Positions 37,691-46,969 are shown, counted from the first letter of the stretch. The stretch: DNA of 59,204 nucleotides from Rhodospirillaceae bacterium (GCA_947476925.1 CANJSF010000020.1:1-59204); one strand, 5' to 3'. Numbers and translations: made by a program. Notes: a model not told the origin generated them from the sequence alone.

Positions 37691-38734
37691 TCAGCCATAG
37701 GCCCGATGGGGTTCTGGCGGAAATGTGCCGGCGCCTTGTATGTCATCATCCACAGTCAAATCCGGCCGCCAGAACCTTTGCGCCCTCAAGCCGAGTGAGC
37801 CTTCAGCGAAGTCGGGTGCAGCCAGTTCAAGGTAACGCAGTCTTTTCATCTCACGCCGTCCACGCGTAACGGTTTCCAGAACCAGCCCACACGCTAAAGC
37901 CAGAAATGCCAAAATCATCAGTCCCGTCGAGAGGACCGCCGTCGGCAGTCGCGGGACGAGCCCGGTTTGCATGAAGGTTGCGAGGACCGGCCAAGCCAAC
38001 ATCAAAGCAATGATCGACAACACCAAGGATGTGATGGCGAAAGATTGCATGGGTCGCTCTTCTTTCACCAGCTTGCCGATCATACATAGAATGCGAAAGC
38101 CATCTTTGAACGTCGATAGCTTCGACTGCGAGCCCGGCGGACGCTCTTTATAGGGTGTGGGAATTTCGCCAATGGGCATGCGCAGTTCAAGTGCATGGAC
38201 AGTCAGCTCGGTCTCAATCTCAAAACCAGCCGAGAGGGCCGGGAAGGTTTTGACAAAGCGACGTGAGAAAACGCGATACCCTGAAAGCATATCCGACGTT
38301 CTTTTGCCGAACACCGATGTGACCAATCCGGTCAGCAATAAATTGCCAAAGCGGTGTCCTGGCCGGTAAGCCGCTTCGATGCTAGACTCGCGCGCGCCGT
38401 TCACCATATCGAGCTGGCGCTCAATCAGATGCCTGATGAGCAGGGGCGCACTCTCGGCATGGTAAGTGTCATCGCCATCGACCATCACATACACGTCTGC
38501 CTCAATGTCGGCAAACATGCGGCGCACAACATTACCTTTTCCCTTCAGCGGTTCATAACGCACGATGGCACCAGCCGCCGCCGCGACGCTGCTTGTGCGG
38601 TCGGTTGAGGCGTTGTCGTAGACATATATTTTTGCATCTGGCAGCACGCGTTTAAAGTCGTGCACGACCGCAGTAATGGCGGCCTCTTCATTGTAGCACG
38701 GGACCAAAACGGCGATGGTTGGTTTGGCGGTCAT
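37691..38734 (-). CDS. Family 2 glycosyltransferase with C-terminal membrane helices
   Basis: 347 residues from the ATG at 38734, which overlaps the upstream stop as ATGA. GT-A fold: IAVLVPCYNEEAAITAVV (residues 7-24), YVYDNASTDRT, and the metal-binding VMVDGDDTYH. Dolichol-phosphate-mannose-synthase-like GTs share this arrangement. Two membrane helices follow (about 235-260 and 270-295), then a cytoplasmic tail. It probably transfers sugar from a nucleotide sugar to a lipid carrier or lipid. The partner is the upstream GT-C-like membrane protein. Substrate unknown. Confidence 0.88.
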   Translation of the reverse strand: MTAKPTIAVLVPCYNEEAAITAVVHDFKRVLPDAKIYVYDNASTDRTSSVAAAAGAIVRYEPLKGKGNVVRRMFADIEADVYVMVDGDDTYHAESAPLLIRHLIERQLDMVNGARESSIEAAYRPGHRFGNLLLTGLVTSVFGKRTSDMLSGYRVFSRRFVKTFPALSAGFEIETELTVHALELRMPIGEIPTPYKERPPGSQSKLSTFKDGFRILCMIGKLVKEERPMQSFAITSLVLSIIALMLAWPVLATFMQTGLVPRLPTAVLSTGLMILAFLALACGLVLETVTRGRREMKRLRYLELAAPDFAEGSLGLRAQRFWRPDLTVDDDIQGAGTFPPEPHRAYG

Positions 38735-40335
38735 AGGCGTTGCTCCTTGGCTGTCACGGCGCAAAACTCGACGCCGTTGGCGAGGTTTGAAACAATCGGT
38801 TGGCAGTTGTGGACGTCTTGCAGGAGTCCGTAGTTCGCGAGCAGTGAATCCGCGAGCAGTCGGTCATCAATGCTGGCCAGGGTGAAGAACGCGCCGGAAT
38901 GGGCTGCAATCCGTGCTCGGACCTTTTGGTTGAGTCCCGTTTCGCCGTCCTCGGGGCCAATCCCGTACCCTTGAATTCGCACAAAGCTGACGGACTTTGG
39001 AAATGCAGGGACCACCCATGCCGTTGGCGTGGTGCCCAGCATCAGGACCATGGATTGATCGGGCTTTGCCAACTCTGGGGCCGTCGTTTCAACAAAGCGA
39101 GAACCCCAGGGCACACGCCCCCAATCTCCGGGGATCGCGCTCAGTGTGACGCCAATAAGGGTCGCCGATAATAAAGCGGCGCGCGCCTTCACTGAGACTG
39201 GCCACAGGGACATCGCAGCAACGATGACAAGCGGCGCAAGCATCTCGAGCGAAATCGCGTAGCGATAAATCCCGAACAACACCAGCCATGCGGCGTAAGA
39301 AATGACCGTAGCGGCGATCAGATAAAATGCGCCGTCGCGAGCGACTGTCACGTCGCTTCGTTGGGCGGCTGTGCGGCCTATGACATTGAAGCCAAGCGTT
39401 AAAAGCAGAACAATGAATGCAATAGCAATGCGCCAGTCGCGGAAGAAGGCTTCCCCAGTTTGCATCGGATTCAGCGCCGTCACGATGGGGAAGAATAGCC
39501 ATTCAATCAGGCCGCTTGGAATGAAGCGGGGATCGCGATAGCTCTCGGCAACGCCCATGGGCGAGGCAAAAAAGCCATTGAAATAAGGGAACAGGGGATT
39601 TTGATAATTCAGCCACAGGAACCACATCCAATGCCCTGCGAAAGTGGCAATGCCTGCCAAGACGCCCACTCCGAAGGCAAAACTGCGTGCGATAGCGTCA
39701 GCAATTTTTCGCGTGGTGACGAGCAAACCTGCGCATAAGCCAATTGCAAACACTGCCGTGGGAAGCTTCAGGCCAGTGCCCGCGCCAACAAGAAAGCCCG
39801 CGACAATAAGCGCAAGCCAAAATCTATGCGGTTGTTGTGCCGATGGGGATGGCGGCAGAAGCGTCAAGACGATCGCTAAGCTGCTCAGAACGAGCACGCT
39901 CACGACATTGTCGTAAAAAGTCGTGCCCAAGAGGCCCAAGTTGCCGCCGCCCAACACCCCGACCAACGCCAACGCAAGGCAAGCCAGGCGTCGCTGGCTC
40001 ACATCAATGGGGGCCAGGAGTTGCGTGCCGATGTGGTAGAGGAAAACAAAATTGAGCCCCTGAACTGTGCCCAGAACAAATGCGACGGCGCGCGCCGGCA
40101 GCGATTGCGCCAGGAGATAGAGCGGAACATCGAGGGTCGGATTGTAGAACGTCGGGGTCTGCGCTGGCATGATATCGAAATCCCAGCGCCCGTTCAAAAA
40201 AGCATACGGGTTGTACCAATGGTAATTCTGAAGGTCCCAATTGGCGTCCTGTTGAAAGCCAAAAGCAGCTACTGCTCCGAAACATAATGGGACGAAGCTA
40301 CATGCAAGCAGCGCGATGAGGCGCGATGAATTCAT
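38731..40335 (-). CDS. Polytopic membrane protein, probable GT-C-type glycosyltransferase
   Basis: 534 residues from the ATG at 40335 (a GTG six codons earlier is possible). About ten to twelve membrane helices. The first extracytoplasmic loop holds acidic/aromatic residues (QQDANWDLQNYHWYNPY; RWDFDIMPAQTPTFYNPTLDVPL) as GT-C enzymes using polyprenyl-phosphate sugars do. The C-terminal ~130 residues are soluble. It overlaps the GT2 gene by 4 bp, so the pair is translated together; the GT2 may make the lipid-linked sugar that this protein uses (inference). PHO-box-like repeats lie 117-163 bp upstream. Confidence 0.7.
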   Translation of the reverse strand: MNSSRLIALLACSFVPLCFGAVAAFGFQQDANWDLQNYHWYNPYAFLNGRWDFDIMPAQTPTFYNPTLDVPLYLLAQSLPARAVAFVLGTVQGLNFVFLYHIGTQLLAPIDVSQRRLACLALALVGVLGGGNLGLLGTTFYDNVVSVLVLSSLAIVLTLLPPSPSAQQPHRFWLALIVAGFLVGAGTGLKLPTAVFAIGLCAGLLVTTRKIADAIARSFAFGVGVLAGIATFAGHWMWFLWLNYQNPLFPYFNGFFASPMGVAESYRDPRFIPSGLIEWLFFPIVTALNPMQTGEAFFRDWRIAIAFIVLLLTLGFNVIGRTAAQRSDVTVARDGAFYLIAATVISYAAWLVLFGIYRYAISLEMLAPLVIVAAMSLWPVSVKARAALLSATLIGVTLSAIPGDWGRVPWGSRFVETTAPELAKPDQSMVLMLGTTPTAWVVPAFPKSVSFVRIQGYGIGPEDGETGLNQKVRARIAAHSGAFFTLASIDDRLLADSLLANYGLLQDVHNCQPIVSNLANGVEFCAVTAKEQRL

Positions 40336-40451
40336 GTTCAGAGATGCGGGCACAAACGTCCTGGGTCGACGGCGCGTTACAACAACACGCTCTTCTACCT
40401 ATGATCATTTCACGTGTCGCTGATTAGATGGTCAAACCGGCGCGCGTTTAC

Positions 40452-40498
40452 ATGAAACAATTGTGACGCGGGCGAACTACATGAAACGTTTATGACAG
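40452..40498 (-). promoter_or_regulatory. Two PHO-box-like repeats upstream of the glycosyltransferase pair
   Basis: On the minus strand, CTGTCAT and GTTTCAT are separated by AAAC (40498..40481), and 29 bp further GCGTCAC and GTTTCAT are separated by AATT (40469..40452). Heptamers with a 4-base spacer are the PHO-box design (consensus CTGTCAT, N4, CTGTCAT). The first heptamer is a perfect match, the others partial. A 10-bp direct repeat TACATGAAAC (40449, 40478) reflects the same arrangement. Confidence 0.55.
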
Positions 40499-40506
40499 TT
40501 GATCTG

Positions 40507-41613
40507 CTAGGCCGTTAGGTTCCGCGTCGAGATAATTTGTTGCAACTTGACTGCACCTTTGACGTCACGAATTTGTAATGTCACGGAAGTGTCTGCTCCT
40601 CGCCAGGCAATATCAGCCACGCCGAAATTGACTTCACGAACGCCTTTGCCAACACGGCGGTCATTGGGTGCGAGTACGGGCCAAACTTCCGTCAACCCAC
40701 TCGATGTTGCATCCCACAGCGGATATGGCGTGTTGAGATCGAGCATCGATAGTTCGCCGTAGTGTGTGTCGCCGCTCAAGAAAATCATGTTGCTCGCTTG
40801 TTTCCGGCGCACCAAGTCAATCAAGCGGTCGTGGTCGTTCGCATAAACCATCCAGGATTCCCACCCAGTGAAATCCGCTAGAACTTGCAAGCTTGATCCG
40901 AAAATGCGCACGTCGGCAGGTGCTTCAAACTCGCGTTGCAGCCACGCCCATTGCGAATTGCCCAGCATGGTCGCAGATGAATCAGTCATGCGGATGTAAG
41001 GGCCTGGAACCGGCAGGCCGGCATCTCGCTTTTTGTTGATCCATTTGTCGTAGTCTAGGCCGCCGACGTCGAGCGCCGAGATGGGCGTGCGATTGGAGCG
41101 CAAGTCGGGCAGAATAATTTGAACACGCTGCCCAGGAGGTCCGACGGTATAAGATGTGTAAATGCCGTCGCGTTGACGACGCATCGAATTAAGTGGCTCT
41201 TGCCAAAAGTCGAGAAAGACCTCGCGAGCCTGATTGCGCAAAGGAAAGTCTGCACCGGCGTCATTCTCGCCGTAATCGTGATCATCCCAAACTGCGATGA
41301 TTGGCACGGAGCGACGCAACTTTTGAAAGCCTGGCTTCGCCGCTAGTTGCGCATACTTGGCGCGCATCACATTAATATCGCGCGTGTTCGCGTAAATGTT
41401 GTCACCCAGAAAGATAAACAAATCCGGTTTGGCGGCTAGCACGGCCTCCCACACGGGTTGATCTTTATCTTGATGGGCACATGACCCAAAGCAAATGCGG
41501 CTGACTGTTTGCGGCAGGTCGGGTCGCGTGGCAACCGCTGCAGGTATCGACCCGATGGTTGCTCCGGCGCCTGCGAGAGCGATAGCTTTGCGTCTGGATA
41601 TGCCAAACGTCAT
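40507..41613 (-). CDS. PhoD-family alkaline phosphatase/phosphodiesterase
   Basis: 368 residues from the ATG at 41613 (an upstream TTG is less likely). SRRKAIALAGA is a Tat signal, fitting PhoD, which is exported folded. Metal-binding blocks of the family are visible: CFGSCAHQDKDQPVWE, FIFLGDNIYANT, VPIIAVWDDHDYGENDAG and MIFLSGDTHYGELSM. PhoD hydrolyses phosphomonoesters and diesters in the periplasm using Ca/Fe. Three PHO-box-type heptamers lie about 170 bp upstream. It stands next to a glycosyltransferase operon within the segment bounded by prs tails. Confidence 0.9.
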   Translation of the reverse strand: MTFGISRRKAIALAGAGATIGSIPAAVATRPDLPQTVSRICFGSCAHQDKDQPVWEAVLAAKPDLFIFLGDNIYANTRDINVMRAKYAQLAAKPGFQKLRRSVPIIAVWDDHDYGENDAGADFPLRNQAREVFLDFWQEPLNSMRRQRDGIYTSYTVGPPGQRVQIILPDLRSNRTPISALDVGGLDYDKWINKKRDAGLPVPGPYIRMTDSSATMLGNSQWAWLQREFEAPADVRIFGSSLQVLADFTGWESWMVYANDHDRLIDLVRRKQASNMIFLSGDTHYGELSMLDLNTPYPLWDATSSGLTEVWPVLAPNDRRVGKGVREVNFGVADIAWRGADTSVTLQIRDVKGAVKLQQIISTRNLTA

Positions 41614-41960
41614 AACCAATACCGTCTCTTCGCATTAACTGGCAGTGGTGGCGCGAAGGCACAGCGTGCCCAGGGTCGTCTCATTCGCTTGAGGCAGTTG
41701 GTGTCGATCAAGGCCTTGCGCCAACAAATTTTGATTCGCCACTCGCAAATCAATACTGCGGCACTGTGTAAACGCTTTGTTTGACGATCCGATGACGAGT
41801 CGATGACTGTTTGAGGAAGCGTGCGAGTGGCCCGGACAGCCTGCGAATGAACCCAGCTTCACGGGTTCGTGGCTCTGGTGGCGTATACCGGGCGCGTCGC
41901 GGTCGGTGTAGCCAGTATTTTACGCGTATTTTCAGGCAGAGTGAATCGGCAGGCCTCAGT
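41614..41960. other. Intergenic region between phoD-like gene and prs
   Basis: 347 bp with no gene. It contains the PHO-box-like array (41781-41809) and a hairpin GAACCC (41849-41854)/GGGTTC (41863-41868) that may end prs transcription, although no T-run follows. Direct repeats other than the heptamers were not seen. Confidence 0.5.
41781..41809 (-). promoter_or_regulatory. PHO-box-like array of three heptamers upstream of phoD
   Basis: On the minus strand CAGTCAT (41809..41803), TCGTCAT (41798..41792) and TCGTCAA (41787..41781) follow each other with exactly 4-base spacers, an 11-bp period. PhoB binds tandem heptamers of consensus CTGTCAT with this spacing, two or more in a row. The array is 168 bp upstream of the phoD-like start and points toward it. 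Confidence 0.65.
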
Positions 41961-42893
41961 TTACTCAAACAAGCTTGAAACTGATGCTTCCTGGCTGGTG
42001 CGCTTAATGGCTTCAGCCATCAACGAGGCAATGGACAGCTGCCGGATGTTGTCGGCCAATCGAACCGCTTCCGTCCCCTGGATGCTGTCAGTGATCACCA
42101 ACTCTTTAAGAGGTGAAGACGTAATGCGGCCCACAGCGCCGCCCGACAATACGCCGTGGGTAACGTAGGCTGACACTGATTTCGCGCCTTCTTTCATCAA
42201 GGCGACAGCGGCGTTGCACAAGGTGCCGGCTGAATCGACGATGTCGTCGACCAAAATGCACGGGCGGTCTTTGATGTCGCCGATAATGTTCATCACTTCC
42301 GAGTGCCCGGCTTTTTCGCGGCGCTTGTCGATGATCGCCAAATCTGCATGAATCCGTTTGGCGATGGCGCGCGCGCGGCCTACGCCGCCGACGTCGGGCG
42401 AGACGATGACGGGTTGCTCGCCCCTATAGCGTTGCTGGATGTCGGCCGTGAAAACCGGCGCGGCGTAAAGGTTATCGAGCGGAATGTCGAAGAAGCCCTG
42501 AATTTGGCCAGAGTGCAGGTCCAGCGTCAGCACGCGACCGGCCCCAGATTGCGTGATCAAGTTGGCGACCAATTTGGCGGTAATGGGTGTGCGGCCACCG
42601 GTTTTGCGATCTTGGCGGGCATAGCCGTAGTACGGGATCACGGCAGTCGCGCGGCGAGCGGAGGCTCGGCGCAAGGCATCGAGCGTGATCAGCAATTCCA
42701 TCAGGTTGTCGTTGGCGGGGTAGGAGGTTGGTTGGATGACAAAAACATCCTCGCCGCGCACGTTCTCGTGAATCTCGACAAAGATCTCCATGTCCGAGAA
42801 GCGTTTGATCGACGCGTTGGTGAGCGGCAGGTGGAGATAGGAGGCAATCGCCTCAGCGAGTGGTCGATTGCTGTTCCCCGCGATCAGTTTCAT
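41961..42893 (-). CDS. prs: Ribose-phosphate pyrophosphokinase
   Basis: 310 residues from the ATG at 42893 ([20 protein letters not shown]). Diagnostic blocks: [34 protein letters not shown], the catalytic flexible-loop segment [12 protein letters not shown] and the PRPP-binding [13 protein letters not shown]. It makes PRPP from ribose 5-phosphate and ATP for nucleotide, His and Trp synthesis. Its last 18 codons recur, diverged, at 37602-37655. The normal neighbour rplY is 6 kb away. Confidence 0.97.
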   Translation of the reverse strand: MKLIAGNSNRPLAEAIASYLHLPLTNASIKRFSDMEIFVEIHENVRGEDVFVIQPTSYPANDNLMELLITLDALRRASARRATAVIPYYGYARQDRKTGGRTPITAKLVANLITQSGAGRVLTLDLHSGQIQGFFDIPLDNLYAAPVFTADIQQRYRGEQPVIVSPDVGGVGRARAIAKRIHADLAIIDKRREKAGHSEVMNIIGDIKDRPCILVDDIVDSAGTLCNAAVALMKEGAKSVSAYVTHGVLSGGAVGRITSSPLKELVITDSIQGTEAVRLADNIRQLSIASLMAEAIKRTSQEASVSSLFE

Positions 42894-43035
42894 CGACTCT
42901 GCCCCGTTCCTAGCGCTTAGCAACCGGCCCCGCTCCGGCGCTTGGCGCGGCGCAAACTAACAACCTGTCACGGTGCTGTAAACCAGCGGAACGCGGCAGA
43001 ATTCCTAGGTTTTTTCAGGCTCCAAGGCATTTTTG

Positions 43036-43932
43036 TCAAAATCGGGGTGCGGTGGCCAATAACTCGAGCAACTGGGCCAAGCCCGCCTCGGCGATTGCGA
43101 ATGCGGTTGGTCCCCAGCGACCATCCAAAGACCCCTTGGGAATCGTGTTGGTCAGCTTCACTTCGCCCAAATCGGTGCCATCCTGCGAGATCGCTCGCCA
43201 GGAAATGGTTACAAATTCCTGCCCGTTCTGTGCTGGCTCTGCGAGCACGCGGCTCATTAACACGACCTCGGGGTTCACGTCGTCGCGCTTGGCGCCATTG
43301 GTCAGTAGGGTTTCGAGCGTTGCCAATTGCAACGCCTCGCGGCCATCACCAGGCGCGCCATCGACGGGCTTGACGGTAATGCGGATGGGCTTCACCGCCT
43401 CGGTCGTGCGCGCCAAGGGTGTTGTGCTCGCGCCACCGGCGGCCTTTTCGGTGCTCACATCGATAATGTCGGCGATGCCTTTTGCCGCCTCACGGCCAAT
43501 ACGCATGGCGGCTTCAGCGTTGGCCTTGTCCCAATCCGGCAGAGGTAACGAGATCCCTTGCAAATATAGGCCTGCTTCCTTTCCAGTGCGCGATTTCAAC
43601 CGCCACACAATGTCGGCAATAAAAATCCCGTCAGCCCTGCTCGGGTTTACGAGGGTGCCTTGCAATGTAAACCCGAGACCTGTGTTCAGTGCCATGGCCT
43701 CGGCGGGAATTTCGTACTTCTCCAGTTGCGCTGCGATGGCTTTGGTGAGGACGGCATTCAGTTCTGGCGATACGTCTGCAACCGGAACAACCGCGATCCC
43801 CACAGCCGATGGCACATCCAGTGCCGCGATATCCGCAGTGATTTTTTTCGAGCCCTTAAAAGGCTGCGGAATCGGCCCACAAGCTGCAAAAAGGATGGCA
43901 CAGGACGCGATGATGGTAAGGCGACTTAGCAT
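43036..43932 (-). CDS. Putative lipoprotein, unknown function
   Basis: 298 residues. The N-terminus MLSRLTIIASCAILFAACGP ends in a lipobox (LFAAC, Cys18), so the protein is probably acylated by Lgt, encoded 2 kb upstream on the same strand. The remainder is soluble, with alternating beta-strand-rich segments (SAVGIAVVPVADVSPELNAVL; LGFTLQGTLVNPSRADGIFIADIVWRL). I do not recognise a family; the position between pgeF and prs is one I recall from other Rhodospirillales. It abuts the pgeF stop directly. Confidence 0.75.
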   Translation of the reverse strand: MLSRLTIIASCAILFAACGPIPQPFKGSKKITADIAALDVPSAVGIAVVPVADVSPELNAVLTKAIAAQLEKYEIPAEAMALNTGLGFTLQGTLVNPSRADGIFIADIVWRLKSRTGKEAGLYLQGISLPLPDWDKANAEAAMRIGREAAKGIADIIDVSTEKAAGGASTTPLARTTEAVKPIRITVKPVDGAPGDGREALQLATLETLLTNGAKRDDVNPEVVLMSRVLAEPAQNGQEFVTISWRAISQDGTDLGEVKLTNTIPKGSLDGRWGPTAFAIAEAGLAQLLELLATAPRF

Positions 43933-44697
43933 TTAGATCGCCCCAATCGAGATGACCGACAACTGCCGACCATAGTCGGGCTCGTGGCGTAGCACAGACC
44001 GACGATAGCTAAAAAACTGCGATTCATCGCGGCATGTGTCGTGCCCTGAAATTATCACATCAGCAATGTCTGTTTCGCGCAGGCGGTCTGCGGCGAAGCC
44101 CGCCAAGTCAAAATGGCTGTGCCCATCGGCCTTCTGGTTGATGAAGTAACGCGCATATTGTGCATCGCGCTCAACAAACCGGGCGGAGAACTCGGGGCCG
44201 ACTTCGTACGACGCCTGGCCAATGCAAGGGCCTATCGCCGCCACAGTTTTGCCGCGCTGCGCACCCAAGCGCTCCATCTCGCGCACGGTATTTTCCAGCA
44301 CGCCATCAAAAGCCCCGCGCCATCCGGCATGGGCCGCTGCAATCACGTTTCCAGACGTATCAGCTAACAGTACCGGCACACAATCGGCCGTCAGAATGCC
44401 GATGCTCAAACCAACGGAACGCGTCACAATGGCATCGGCAATGGGCGCTTCAGACCAAGCGACTGGTGTTTGGGCCACAAAGACATCGGCCGTATGACGC
44501 TGCTTGACGGTGACAAGGTGCGAGAGCGGTGTGCCAACGGCGGCGGCACAAGCAGCGCGGTTGCTGTCAACTGTCGTTGGATCATCGCCTGCACGGTAGG
44601 CGCAATTGCGTTGACCCATGGTTTCGTCAGAACCATTGCGAGTGAAAAATCCATGGCGAACGCCGGGAATGCGGCTCAGGGAATCAATCGTAATCAT
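43933..44697 (-). CDS. pgeF: Peptidoglycan editing factor PgeF (YfiH/multicopper polyphenol-oxidase family)
   Basis: 254 residues with the family blocks GVRHGFFTRNGG-like start (VRHGFFTRNG), KQRHTADV, TADCVPVLLAD (catalytic Cys), AAHAGWRGAFDGVLE (His) and AAIGPCIGQASYEVG. These proteins hydrolyse wrongly incorporated amino acids in UDP-MurNAc precursors, or act on purine nucleosides. Start overlaps the upstream methyltransferase stop as ATGA. Confidence 0.93.
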   Translation of the reverse strand: MITIDSLSRIPGVRHGFFTRNGSDETMGQRNCAYRAGDDPTTVDSNRAACAAAVGTPLSHLVTVKQRHTADVFVAQTPVAWSEAPIADAIVTRSVGLSIGILTADCVPVLLADTSGNVIAAAHAGWRGAFDGVLENTVREMERLGAQRGKTVAAIGPCIGQASYEVGPEFSARFVERDAQYARYFINQKADGHSHFDLAGFAADRLRETDIADVIISGHDTCRDESQFFSYRRSVLRHEPDYGRQLSVISIGAI

Positions 44698-45782
44698 GCT
44701 GGTTGATCCGCAAATCCTTCTAAGTTTCCTAATGATGGGTGCGCCAGCGCAATGACTTTGAACAACACGCCCATGCCATGGGGGTCAGTCAGACGCCTAA
44801 CGCCTTGCTCGATGTTGCGGGCAACGGCGGCAGGTTTATCACGCGCCAACTGCATTTGCCGTACGCTGATGCCTAACTGCCGCAGCCAGATGCCCTGTTC
44901 GACAGGCCCAAAAACAGCAGTGCCTGCGTGTTTGGCAACCGTTCTCACGTGACCAAAATCAACATGGGCTGTGATATCGGCCTCACCCAAGGCGGTCAGT
45001 ACATTGTGATAGCGATGTTGCTTAACGGCTTGCAACGTCTCACCCAACGCCGACGTGCTGTGACCATAATCAATAAACAGCGCCGCCCCAGTATCGCGCA
45101 TCAGGCGTTGAGCAATTTGTTTGGTCAGCGTCGTGATGTCGTCGGAGTGTTCATAGATCGCGCCGATCTCAGCATTCGCCGCGATCGGAATTGGAATGGG
45201 CACATTGTTGGCGGGCACTATTGAAAACGTCAGCCTCCCTTGTGCATCTTGAATAATTACTCGCTCGGCCCAACCGTCCGAGGTTCGCTGGAACTGTCGC
45301 ACGGGAAGTGCATCCAGAAACTCGTTGCCAATTATAATCTGCGGACCGTTGGGTACGCTTGCGAGATCGTCGTGCCAGGTGATCGCGTATGCTTCGAGAG
45401 CTTGCTTTTGTTGGGAGCGTAAAGAGCGGCTGCGCTCAATGAGGTGAATTTTTGCAGCTTTCACAAATCCCGGAACCGCGCCGGCTGCACGCAGCGCATC
45501 GGCCATCAGTGTTCCCCGCCCAGGACCGCATTCAATGAATTGGAAGCCACCGGGCGCTCCCATCTGCTGCCAGGTCACGGCGCACCACAAGCCGATGATT
45601 TCGCCAAATGTTTGGCTGATCTCGGGTGCGGTAATGAAATCGCCGTCTCGGCCAAACACAACGTCGCGCCCGTAATACGTTTCAAGGGCCAAGGCCATAA
45701 AATCAGCAACAGTGATGTGCCCATCGCGTGCGATGCGCTGATTGATGGCTTGTGCCGCGGGCATCGCTGCGGCGAGGCTCAT
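44694..45782 (-). CDS. MidA/NDUFAF7-family SAM-dependent methyltransferase
   Basis: 362 residues from the ATG at 45782, which overlaps the lgt stop by 4 bp. The sequence begins MSLAAAMPAAQAINQRIARDG and carries TVADFMALALETYYGRDV, then the FITAPEISQTFGEIIGLW and FIECGPGRGTLMADALRA motif I of DUF185. The mitochondrial relative NDUFAF7 methylates an arginine of complex I subunit NDUFS2; a similar respiratory role is possible, not shown. Part of the lgt-midA-pgeF-lipoprotein operon. Confidence 0.88.
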   Translation of the reverse strand: MSLAAAMPAAQAINQRIARDGHITVADFMALALETYYGRDVVFGRDGDFITAPEISQTFGEIIGLWCAVTWQQMGAPGGFQFIECGPGRGTLMADALRAAGAVPGFVKAAKIHLIERSRSLRSQQKQALEAYAITWHDDLASVPNGPQIIIGNEFLDALPVRQFQRTSDGWAERVIIQDAQGRLTFSIVPANNVPIPIPIAANAEIGAIYEHSDDITTLTKQIAQRLMRDTGAALFIDYGHSTSALGETLQAVKQHRYHNVLTALGEADITAHVDFGHVRTVAKHAGTAVFGPVEQGIWLRQLGISVRQMQLARDKPAAVARNIEQGVRRLTDPHGMGVLFKVIALAHPSLGNLEGFADQPA

Positions 45783-46597
45783 TTTTTTGCAAGCGCGAGC
45801 TTTGCAGCTGCGTGGTTGGCACGCCACACGCAGTAGATCCCGAAGAATACCATGGGGATCGACAGCAACTGCCCCATGGTTGCTCCGCCAATGAGAAAGC
45901 CAAGGTGCGCATCAGGCTCGCGGAAGAACTCATCAACAACCCGGAAGGTGCCATAAGCAATCAAAAAGACACCAGTGAGTATGCCGGTCTTACGGCGGGT
46001 GATCTCGTTACGCGCAAGGACGTAAAGAATGCCAAAGAGGACCGGGCCTTCTAGGAAGGCCTGATAAAGTTGGCTGGGATGCCGAGGAATGTCGCCGGCA
46101 TTCGGGAAGACCATCGCCCAAGGCAAATCAGGCGCAACGCGGCCCCAGAGCTCACCGTTGATGAAGTTGCCCAGTCGAACAGATAAGAATGCAAACGGAA
46201 TTGAGCAGGCCACGCCGTCGGAAATGTACCACTGATCGATTTTACGCCGGCGGGCGAAAATCATGATTCCCAAAATCACGCCCAAAAGCCCTCCATGGAA
46301 CGACATGCCGCCTTTCCATGTTTCGAAGATCGTTAAGGGTGCGGCCAAGTACTCCATCGGCTTGTAAAAAAGGACATAGCCTAGGCGCCCACCCAAGATC
46401 GCTCCCAACATCACCCAGAGGAAAAAGTCATCGACTTGCTCGGGCGTCATCAGTGCCGGTGGTTTTACGACCACACGGCGCATGTACCAGGCGCCGACAA
46501 ACAACCCAATGATCCAGGTGAGCGCATACCAGCGGATCGCGAGCGGCCCAATGGCGAATATAATGGGGTCGATTTGGGGAAAGGGAATGGCCAGCAC
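45779..46597 (-). CDS. lgt: Prolipoprotein diacylglyceryl transferase
   Basis: 272 residues from the GTG at 46597 (VLAIPFPQIDPIIFAIGPL). No ATG occurs nearby and the frame upstream of it has no Lgt similarity. Seven helices; catalytic and binding segments include RLGYVLFYKP, the Lgt signature SVRLGNFINGELWGR and YPSQL-like RHPSQLYQAFLEGP. It adds diacylglycerol to the lipobox cysteine, first step of lipoprotein maturation. Divergent from ubiK by 117 bp; starts a four-gene operon. Confidence 0.95.
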   Translation of the reverse strand: MLAIPFPQIDPIIFAIGPLAIRWYALTWIIGLFVGAWYMRRVVVKPPALMTPEQVDDFFLWVMLGAILGGRLGYVLFYKPMEYLAAPLTIFETWKGGMSFHGGLLGVILGIMIFARRRKIDQWYISDGVACSIPFAFLSVRLGNFINGELWGRVAPDLPWAMVFPNAGDIPRHPSQLYQAFLEGPVLFGILYVLARNEITRRKTGILTGVFLIAYGTFRVVDEFFREPDAHLGFLIGGATMGQLLSIPMVFFGIYCVWRANHAAAKLALAKK

Positions 46598-46714
46598 GAG
46601 ATTGGCTCTTGATCGAGGTGAATTGGACGGGTTGATTTTCGCTGGTATTATTGCGCTCGTCCATCCCGCACCACATATATTTAATGCAGTGCCACAATTG
46701 ACGCGGAGTCTTCT

Positions 46715-46969
46715 ATGCAAACACAGAATCGAATATTCGACGATATGGCGAAAATGGCGGGTGGTGCGCTGAGCGCGCTGACGGCGCTGAAAGACGAGAT
46801 CGAAGCTATGATCCGTGATCGTTTGGAACGCACCATGGCCGACGCCAACTTTGTCCGCCGCGACGAATTTGATGCTGTCAAAGAAATGGCGGCACTGGCG
46901 CGTGCCGAGCAAGAAAAGCTGCAAGCCCGCATTGCCGAGATCGAGAAACAACTCGCAGCGAAACAATAA
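46715..46969 (+). CDS. ubiK: Ubiquinone biosynthesis accessory factor UbiK
   Basis: 84 residues: an amphipathic N-terminal helix (MQTQNRIFDDMAKMAGGALS) and a C-terminal coiled coil (AVKEMAALARAEQEKLQARIAEIEKQLAAKQ), the UbiK/DUF526 layout. It trimerises and helps the Ubi complex make ubiquinone in aerobes, and related proteins fuse membranes. It is divergent from lgt and upstream of the YbjN gene. Quinone-linked genes nearby include COQ9. Confidence 0.88.
   Translation: MQTQNRIFDDMAKMAGGALSALTALKDEIEAMIRDRLERTMADANFVRRDEFDAVKEMAALARAEQEKLQARIAEIEKQLAAKQ

Noticed and set aside
37582-37869. Plus-strand ORF over the prs remnant
   Set aside because: The similarity to prs is on the minus strand; the plus frame is its shadow.
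41849-41868. A tRNA-like element near prs
   Set aside because: The hairpin GAACCC/GGGTTC resembles a T-arm at a glance, but lacks the T-loop consensus and any acceptor stem.
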